In this document: one piece after another, positions 56,383-64,000 of the stretch | Position numbering within the stretch: the first letter of the stretch is position 1 | Layout of the letters: the number at the start of each line of letters is the position of its first letter | Assembly (NCBI GenBank): GCA_037127255.1 | Contig: JBANSL010000007.1 | Coordinates: 65,937,538-66,001,537 of the forward strand | From: Persicaria tinctoria | Taxonomy: Eukaryota; Streptophyta; Magnoliopsida; Caryophyllales; Polygonaceae | DNA length: 64,000 bases | Direction of reading: 5' to 3' | The notes under the pieces: generated by a model | Seen by the model: the letters and a program-made list of their open reading frames with translations, nothing else | What the model was told of the DNA's origin: nothing | The model's database searches: none | Made by a program: the position numbers and the translations under genes

Positions 56383-57641
56383 TGATAATGCATATTTTAG
56401 ATGGACATTATAGATGGTTTTAGGTGCATTAGAGTGTGTATATTGCATGTTTAATAGTTAATTTGCATTGTTGTTCATTTGGGCATTCGAGTTTGGAGTC
56501 TACGCAATTTTGTGCCTATTATGCAGATTTACATTCCGAGCTTGAAGAGAGACGAATGTTGGATCAAGGGAGTTGGGAAGAGACTGATTTGGAGCTATAA
56601 AGGAAATAAAAAGAATCACAAGAAGAGCTAAGGAGACGAGGATCGAAGATAAAAGAAGAAAACGGAACATAGAAAAAGCGGCGCCCGTCGCTCCAATACC
56701 GGCACGGTGCCCGCCGGTTTCGTAGTTTCAGAAGATTTGCAAGATCTTTTCTGAATAATTAATTTAGGAAATAATTATCCAAACTTTCTAGGGTTTTCTA
56801 GGCACGACATTTAGTTTATTGAAGTTGTTTTCAGAGGGTTTTTTTAGGAGAACATATTTTACGATTGTAGTAGAGAGTTTTCTCAAGTTATGAGTAACTA
56901 AACTCATTGTTTCGCATGTGATTTGAAAACATGGTTGACTGAATTGTCCGGCTTTGATTTCTATGTTATTCCTATGATTATTTCTTTACTTTTGTGCTTA
57001 TTCTATGTTTTTAATTCTTTCTTGACGGATCACCTTGATAGAATTGCATCTTGCTAGGGTTTAAATAAGTTTGTAAGAACAATTATACCTTTTGTAGCGA
57101 TCAAAATATATATATAAAAAAAAGTTCGTAAGGAGATCTTGGTTGTGTAGGGTAATGACAGTTTGGTTAACCATCGATTCTTAAGTTGCTAGAGTTGAAG
57201 GGGATGACAACTCTCAACATATGTTGGTTGCTTAGGAGGGATAATACGACCATTCTGCTAAGTACTTTGGGAATTTGTGCTATTTGTATGTTAAATTCTA
57301 GCAGGGCTAGGGGTTGTATGTAAGTGTAATGGATTGTCATGTCCGTAAGGAATGAAAATCCATTTAAACCAAAGTCGGAATAACTAATTTAATTGGAATA
57401 ACTAGAAATCAAGTCAGGCATCATGAACAGCAACCATTGTTGAGAAGTCGCAATCATTCATCTCTTTATTTCTTTTGCATTCTTTTATATTTGTCAATCT
57501 TGTTATTTCATTACTCTAGTTAGCATAGAAACACATTCAAACGGTATCTCTCCGTGGATCGACTCCGCACGTATCAACTATACTAGTTAGTAAATTTGGA
57601 TTATTATTTTTGACAGGGAACAACGACTTTACCCTCTGTCA
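56383..57641 (+). repeat. 3' LTR of the plus-strand Athila element (1259 bp)
   Basis: Starts TGATAATGCATATTTTAG right after the polypurine tract and ends ACCCTCTGTCA, comparable to CCTCCGTCA of the other Athila LTR. It contains a GC-rich block CACGGTGCCCGCCGG near 56703, related to the motif seen in the other Athila-like copies. Confidence 0.78.
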
Positions 57642-58025
57642 GGTAGTATGAGGGTAGTCGCATATCCCTTCACCGCGGCACCCTTTTATATATGTATAAA
57701 TTTTTTTTAAAAAAAAGTAAGGTTAAAAGAGAAAAATAGATAATAAAAATAGTCGAATAAATGAGGTAAGAAGTCAAGAGTTCAATCCCCACTTTCTATT
57801 TTACTACCAATTTTTCTTTATATTATTTATTTTTTAAACTAATATTGATATATTTAAACCTAATTTTATGATATGGTTTTCTTTTTTCAAAAATTATTAT
57901 TCATGTTATATATATAATTCTAATAATTTTTTTATTCCTATCAACTTTCTAATTATATTTAAACATCAATATATTTTTTCAAAATTTTTTTTTAAAAAAA
58001 TTAAATAATTTCTTATAGTATATAT
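57642..58025. other. AT-rich spacer
   Basis: Non-coding AT-rich DNA between the Athila LTR and the decayed LINE. A GTTCAATCCCC word (57790) resembles a box B but no box A is found at the right distance. Confidence 0.5.
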
Positions 58026-60719
58026 TTGAAACAAAAATTCCCCAAAATATCGACTTTCGCCTACAGAATCATCTGGATGCCACTACAACAAATAATTACT
58101 TCTCTAACAAGCAACCTACTTGATCTCATCACCCTAGAAATTACTCCGCATGACAACAATTGCCTCACTAAACAAGTCACCAACTATGAGGTTAAATGCG
58201 CCTTATTTAGTCTTGCTAACGACAAGTCTCCAGGACCTGATAGTTTTCCGGCAGGGTTTTTCAAGTAATATTGACACATTGTCAGACCAACTATAACAAA
58301 AGCAGTCAAGAGCTTCTTCCTCAATGGAAGAATTCTCAAACAAATAAACCACACATTCATAACACTCATTCCTAAACATGAAAACCCGACAATCACAAAC
58401 CATTATAGACCTATTTGTCTCTGCTCCACTACTTATAAGATCATATCCAAAATCCTTTCAACAAGACTCAAGAAAATTATCCCTAAAATCATACACCCCC
58501 TTCAAAGCGCCTTCACATCGATAGGTCTATTCAAGACAACATTTGAATAGCCAATGAAACTTTCCAATCTTTCCATAAGAAAAAAGAGAAAGGATGGTTG
58601 GATGGCGATTAAACTAGACATGGAAAAGGCTTTTAATATGTTTGACTAGCAGTTCTTATTCACTATCATTGAGAAATTTGGTTTTGACCCTCACTTCGTA
58701 AACTGGATCAGACAATGTATAACCACAGTTTCCTACTATGTCCTCAAAAACAATGAACCTACTGAACTTTTCACTCCTGAACGCGGCATTCTCCAAGGAG
58801 ACCCTCTTTCTACGTACCTCTTCTTATTAGTATATGAAGTTCTTGCACATGGTATTGCCCACGAATCAACCCTCCCTCATAGCCAAATTGGTATCTCTAT
58901 TACTCGACTAGGGATTAGGATCCATTTTCTTGCCTTTGCTAATGACATTGTCCTATTTGCCTCCTCCACCAAGCGGGCATGTGACCAACTAAATAGAGTA
59001 ATTCAAGAATATTGTACATTTTATGGGCAAAGGATGAACATGCATAAATCTTTTTTCTAGACTACTCCAAACACAAAATCGCATTTTCAAGGTACAATAC
59101 ATAATGAATTGGGTATCCCATCCGCTGCCAACCTTGGAAAATACCTTGGTAGCCCTATTATCTCTGGGAAGGCTACCCGATCCACCTATAGTAACATACT
59201 AGACTCAACCAAAACCCAACTTCACAAATGGAAAACTAATGGTCTCTTCCAGCAAGGGCGTTCCACTTTCAAACCTAGCGGCGAAACCACTACATATCAT
59301 GCGGTGTTTTCTGCTCCCTACTTCCATTCATAATGAGTTAGACAGAATCAAATGAAACATTCTTTGGAACAAAGGACCAACCCTACTTCCATTCACAATG
59401 AGTTAGACAGAATCAACCGAAACATTATTTGGAACAAAGAACCAAAGCTCAAAACGCTTATTAGATGATCCATTGATTGTGGCGAAGCTATCAACTTCTG
59501 GAATGACTTTTGGTTTGAAGATCAACCCCTTTCTACTTTAGCATCCAAGCCATCAACCATTGATACTACAATAATTATAAAATAGTTTCTAAATGACGAC
59601 AAAACTTAGAATACCCAAAATATTCATGATTACACCAAAGAGCAACTTGATGGCACCACGATAAAGTCCATTCTTCAAACTCCTATCCTTAGAAATATTA
59701 ACCAAGACATGCTTTATTGGAAATGGAGTAAGAATGGGTGGTACTCAACACAATCACCTATCAAAATAATACATACCGAAAAGCAGCACATGAAATCAGA
59801 TCTTTGCTGGATTTGGCATCTTGACACCTTACCCAAAGTTAAGGATTTTCTTTGGTATCCCTATAGAGGGCCCTATGTGTGACTCCCACTATGAGAATTT
59901 AGAGCATCTTCTGCTCCAGTGCCCTATTTCGCTTGCTTCAATCCATGAGTTGAACCCCACACTAATACCAAAGCTAAGGACTTTCCGTACGCAGTCAAAC
60001 AATATCAATGAATTCCTAACTAAAATAAAAGAAAACCTTGGAAAGCATACCTTCACAAACCTGGCTATTATTTGGTTGAGTATCTGGTTCTTCCTAAACG
60101 AATCCCTTTTCAACAAGCCCGGCTACAGAGAAATTGCATCATTCTCTACGGAACAAAATTTTAACCGGAATATGGCAAAACAGATTGATGATGACCCCAG
60201 TACAACCAAAGCCAGCACCAACAGTAAAAACAAACGACCTACTGCAAAATGGAACAAGCCTCCACTAGACAGGCATAAACTAAATTTCGATGATGCCTTC
60301 TCCCCCTTGAATAAGGGTCGTTTTGGCGTTATTATTCGGGACTCTGCTGGCTCCCCTATTTCAAGCGGAGCTAGTCCATCACCTCTACATTCTATACTTG
60401 GCTCCGAGGCCTACGTGCTCTGGAAAGGCATTCTTCCTACCTCAAATCTTCATCTCAGCCACATCATGATAGAATGAGACAATCTTACAATTATTAACAG
60501 TCTCCTGGGACGTTGGTCTGCCTTGGTGAAAATGAGATGCTCATCTCAAATTCCACTTTCTCTCTCCAATCTTTCGCTTCTATCCAGATTCGTCACGTGT
60601 TCAAGAAAGCTAACCAGGTTGCTGATCGACTATCGCACCTTGACTATGCCTGCTCTAGATCTTCAATCCCTGACGATTCTAATCTTGTCCTTCTCATCTG
60701 CAAGGATGATCTTGGTTAG
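58026..60719 (+). pseudogene. 5'-truncated LINE relic (RT to RNase H), same family as the 8.5-kb LINE
   Basis: Plus-strand translation in shifting frames gives NDKSPGPDSFPAGFF, YRPICLCSTTYKIISKIL, MAIKLDMEKAF, and HFLAFANDIVLFASSTKRACD where the catalytic FADD has become FAND. LGKYLGSPIISGKATRSTYS follows. Then come a zf-RVT remnant (CDSHYENLEHLLLQCPIS), and an RNase H with LNFDDAFSPLNKGRFGVIIR and VFKKANQVADRLSHLDYA, ending at 60719. Many stops and frameshifts are present, plus a 65-bp tandem duplication (59316-59380 and 59381-59445). The endonuclease and ORF1 are missing. It aligns throughout with ORF2 at 47.7-50.8 kb. Confidence 0.9.
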
Positions 60720-60984
60720 AAAGGGTCACCTTTCCGCCAAATTTTTTCCGGTTAAAAAAATTTACTTCTCTCCAATTAAGAATATATGACATTTTATTAT
60801 TTAACACTTTTTTTAGCAATTTAAAAATTATATAAAATACTGACATATATTTTATTATTTAACACTTTCCTTTGCAATATAAAAATTATATAAAATATTA
60901 ATTTTATTAAATCAAATATAAGTTTGATTCCATTTTAAAAAAAATGTAATATTTGTATAAATTTCATTTAGGGTGATTTTGGTA
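60720..60984. other. AT-rich spacer after the LINE relic
   Basis: Non-coding. It contains a direct repeat around TTTTATTATTTAACACTTT (60793 and 60850). No poly-A tail is identifiable. Confidence 0.5.
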
Positions 60985-61860
60985 GAGGGCTTTTTTTTAA
61001 TATTCAATTAGTCACCTAGCCCATAAATCAATTTAATTAGTTTTGCCCTAGCCCCTTCACAATTGGGTGGGTTGGTCAATGGTCAACCGTTTGACCATTG
61101 ACCGGTCAACGTTGACCAACCCATTTTGATGCCAACTTTTTTTTTTTTTTTTTTGATGCCAACTTTTTTTTTAGTGATGCCATATTTTACCGTTTTGATG
61201 CCAAAATTTTACTATATTTTATTTTCACTTTGATGCCACTTTTTTATGTCAATTTTTTGATAATATTTTTTTTTACCGTGATGCCATATTTTTAATGATA
61301 TTTTTTCAAAGTAGTATTTTTTGATGACATTTTTTTCTTTAATGTGATACAAATTTTTCAAAATGGCATCAATGGTCAACGTGACATTAGAGTAAACAAA
61401 AAATGTCATCAAAGTTTAAAAAAAATGTCATCCAATAATTTAATTAGAAAAGTGGCATCAGAGTGAAAATAAAATGTAATAAAATTTTGGCATCAAAACG
61501 GTAAAATATGACATCACAAAAAATGTCATCAATGTTTTAAAAAAGTGGCATTAAAAAAAAGTCATCCAATCATTTCATTAGAAAAGTGACAATAAGGTGA
61601 CAATATTTTGATTCCACGTTTTAAGCTCTTATGCCATCAATTATATAAAATTGTCACCACAAAAATGTTGGCATCAAAACGGTAAAATATGGCATAACTA
61701 AAAAAAAAAAAAGTTAGCATCAAAAAAAAAAAAAAAAAAAAATTGGCATCAAAATGGGTTGACCATTGACCGTTTAAGATGGCTAAGCAAGCTAAAAAAA
61801 TAATTAATGGGCTAAGCATACTAAAAAAACAATTAATGAACCTATCTAGCTAACCAAATA
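60985..61860. repeat. Fold-back element of TGATGCCA / TGGCATCA motifs
   Basis: The left half carries TGATGCCA-type words (61121, 61155, 61175, 61197, 61231, 61277) and the right half the complement GGCATCA (61364, 61453, 61486, 61669, 61743). Longer matching arms are 61180-61238 against 61452-61518, and the word AACCCATTTTGATGCCAA near 61110 against its complement near 61742. Outer parts also pair (TAGCCCATAAATCAATTTAATTA against TAATTAATGGGCTAAGC). Several nested inverted repeats make an AT-rich hairpin-prone unit of about 0.9 kb with no coding capacity, probably a MITE. The target duplication is not resolved. Confidence 0.7.
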
Positions 61861-62190
61861 TGCTTAAAGGTCCATCTTTTATTTACATGTATTTTTTTCA
61901 ATGACGAGGAACTAAGATTTGTATGATTTTTAAAAAATGTAATGTTTTTTTATTTACATATTTTAGTCGGAGGGACTGTTAACATGGTCACTTTAGAGCA
62001 ATGTTATTTTGAAAACCTGTAATAAAACAGATAGGAAGGGTGAGTACTCGAATTCCAATGCAGTTGCATACAGCCACACACATAGGCCCCGTAATTCCGG
62101 TGACTCTGTTTCACCTCCATCCGAATCCGAGGCTTATTTTTCCCCCCTTTCCCACTTCAATTCAATCTCTCCACCTTTCTTTTGTCTTTC

Positions 62191-62200
62191 CCTTTTATAC
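62191..62200 (+). promoter_or_regulatory. Possible TATA box of the HVA22-like gene
   Basis: CCTTTTATAC lies about 140 bp upstream of the start codon, followed by a pyrimidine-rich stretch. The position is plausible for a plant core promoter; no other support. Confidence 0.3.
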
Positions 62201-62335
62201 CCACCCCCTTTTCAATAAACACCCCAATTAAAGGCTTCTTTAAAGCAGTGAACCACCCAGAAAAAAAAGCTCCTCTTTCAAACCCTACAACAGAGCTCCG
62301 CATTACAGACACTCCAAGACGACGACGTATAAAAG

Positions 62336-63112
62336 ATGGGCTCTTCCAACTTCCTCACTGTTGTCGCCAACAACTTCGATGTCCTTGCCGGACCCGTCGT
62401 ATCGCTTGTATATCCATTGTAAGTTACGAGTTTCTCCCTGTCTTGTTTGGCGCAATGTGTTGATTGCTGATAATGAGCTTATTTGTACTGAATGTGAATC
62501 AATAGGCATGCTTCGATCAAAGCCATAGAGAGTGGATCCCGAGCCGACGATCAGCAATGGCTCACCTACTGGGTCTTGTACTCCTTACTCGCCTTGTTCG
62601 AGCTCACCTGCTCCAAATTCATCGAATCGTATGTTATTTTTCCATGTGATTCTAAAAAAAAAAAAAAAAATAAAAAATGTGCAACTGAAATGTGTATCAA
62701 AAATGCAGGCTCCCCATTTGGGGGTATGCTAAGCTGTTCTTGATACTGTGGCTGGTGTTACCCCAGTTCAACGGCGCCGCCTACCTTTACAAGAACTTCA
62801 TTAGGCCTTTCTACGTCAACCCTTATCCGGCCACCACCGCCGTCTGGTACTTGCCCAAGAAGAAGAACATTTTCCGGCAACCGGATGATGTTTTAACCGC
62901 CGCTGAGAGGTACATTGAGGAGAACGGCACGGAGGCTTTTCAGAGACTTATTAGCAAGGTAAATAAAATGCGGATTTTAAAGGTGTTTTATTTACAGGAT
63001 TCTGACTCGGAACTTAGATTGATGATTTTTTTTCTTCTTTAAGGCGGATAGGGGGGCGAAGGCGAAGAGGAGCAACTACATGGGTTTCGACGAGTATGAT
63101 GGGTACTACTGA
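62336..63112 (+). CDS. HVA22: HVA22/REEP (TB2/DP1) family membrane protein, HVA22a/c-like
   Basis: Four exons are supported by GT-AG borders and unbroken translation: 62336-62418, 62506-62628, 62709-62958 and 63044-63112, giving 174 residues. The TB2/DP1/HVA22 domain covers about residues 14-110: [37 protein letters not shown], then [20 protein letters not shown] and [14 protein letters not shown]. Hydrophobic hairpins of this kind sit in the ER membrane. The following [20 protein letters not shown] is the conserved amphipathic helix of the plant proteins. Family knowledge: HVA22 proteins relate to yeast Yop1/REEP, shape ER tubules and are often induced by abscisic acid or stress. Introns are short (87, 80 and 85 bp). 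No defect is seen. It is the only complete spliced gene in the window. Confidence 0.95.
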
Positions 63113-64000
63113 TGCTGGGAAGACGGAAATGTGTTCGATCTATCGTTGGTGGCTCGGATTGAGTGTTACCCCCTTGATGGATTGAGACTGTACATTAATT
63201 TTCAAGAAAAGGAGACAATATAATGGTGAGAGTTTTGTATGTTAATTAACGTTAACAGTTGATGCTTTGAGAGTACGTAGAAGAGATAATTTAATTAGCT
63301 ATGCAACCTTTTTGTTACTTATCCTAACTATAGATTTGATTGGAGTTCCCATTTGAACCATCAGAATTTGGAGTTGAACTAAAGATGTTGGGGATGTTAG
63401 GGATGAATGAGGATTCAACCCTAATTTGCAATGGCGATAGGATTATGACATCTAATTAATATCCTTGCTTGGCCTATGAGTAATTATTATTCCGCATTAC
63501 AGAAGAATTAACATTTTATTTGGTGTGAAAAAGGACACGCATGGGAGAGGTATTCCATGATCTCCATCACTTTTCTTTTAATTATTACTTTCGGGTTGTA
63601 AAGTTTCGTGGATAAAAAAATTTTAAAATTATATTTGTGTTACCTCAATCGAAATGCTTATAAATTTTAAATATGAAAAACACGTTTTGATCAAAATGTT
63701 TATGAAAAACACGTTTTTATACTATAGATAAATAAAAGATTAAATAGGTTTAAAAATGGTGTTTCTATTTTTCTAAAGCGTGATTTTTAATAATAAAAGT
63801 TGGTAAAAAAAAATATCAACATATGAGTATCAACGATAAAAAAAAATAATTTGGTGTTGATTTATAATTGAAATCATTAAATGGAATACTGAATGTTACA
63901 CCGAGAATATTATTGAGATTCTCAAAAAGATAATACTATTGAGAGTTTATACACAATAAAATTGGCGCGATTATGTAAAATTTTAATGGTTTCTTAGATT
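63113..64000. other. 3' flank of the HVA22-like gene and AT-rich intergenic DNA
   Basis: The first 200-300 bp probably hold the 3' UTR, though no strong AATAAA stands out. The remainder is AT-rich with no gene or element that I recognise. Confidence 0.5.

Larger units (their letters stand above)
46146..57641 (+). mobile_element. 3' end of another Athila element (3' UTR and LTR), hosting an hAT and a LINE
   Basis: From 46146 the sequence resembles the Athila 3' UTR (GAGCCATCTGGGAATAAGAA, compare the minus strand near 23990). It continues with GTGAGGTTGGATGG at 47622, is split by the LINE at the GGCATGCGGGCTACT word, resumes at 56193, reaches the polypurine tract TTAAGTGTGGGGGATT (about 56367-56382) and then the LTR. 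The 5' part of this element is not in the window; the large minus-strand Athila LTR abuts it, so that element probably inserted into this UTR. Confidence 0.75.

Noticed and set aside
57771..57820. Possible tRNA gene around GTTCAATCCCC
   Set aside because: Only a box B-like word is present; no box A at the right distance and no cloverleaf pairing.

Overview
This window is nuclear DNA from a flowering plant, most likely a eudicot. Two ordinary plant genes are visible: an intronless class I TCP transcription factor (8533-9657, +) and a four-exon HVA22/REEP-type membrane protein gene (62336-63112, +). Almost everything else is transposable elements typical of plant genomes: CACTA, hAT, TRIM, SINE, L1-type LINE, Ty1/Copia, Ty3/Gypsy-Athila and a Ty3/Gypsy chromovirus. 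I cannot name the species.

Left part (1-14.5 kb). The 3' end of a CACTA transposon (1-1708) is followed by AT-rich sequence with a pair of perfect palindromes. Next come several copies of a short minus-strand LTR family (3.4-6.5 kb). One copy carries a SINE; another is split by a complete 525-bp TRIM with a perfect 5-bp target duplication. The TCP gene follows after about 2 kb of AT-rich upstream DNA. A decayed second TRIM copy and a 5'-truncated Copia element (minus strand, one premature stop) close this part.

Central nest (14.6-57.6 kb). At least four Athila-type Gypsy elements are stacked. (a) A minus-strand, apparently non-autonomous element (14.6-18.2 kb) carries an unrecognised ORF and an inverted-repeat insertion in its LTR. 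(b) A plus-strand pol-less element (18.2-23.3 kb) is split by an hAT element. (c) A large minus-strand Athila (23.3-46.1 kb) has an LTR, a tRNA-Asp primer site, gag, protease, RT, RNase H, integrase and a downstream env-position ORF. A 12.2-kb Tekay/Del-like chromovirus sits in its RNase H, flanked by a CTTTG duplication. (d) A plus-strand Athila 3' end with LTR (46.1-57.6 kb) holds a second hAT element and an 8.5-kb LINE with a 15-bp target duplication.

Right part (57.6-64 kb). A 5'-truncated, decayed relative of the same LINE is followed by a large fold-back repeat built from TGATGCCA/TGGCATCA motifs, then the HVA22-like gene.

The most unusual observations are these. The LINE has one reading frame of 1278 codons ahead of ORF2 with only three internal stops, while its ORF2 is broken by several frameshifts. 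Palindromic GC-rich motifs in Athila LTRs recur just upstream of the env-position ORF, next to a possible intron, which suggests an internal promoter. The chromovirus is an LTR-internal-LTR-internal-LTR array whose second unit collapsed at a 4-bp microhomology. The non-autonomous Athila-like element encodes an unrecognised protein.
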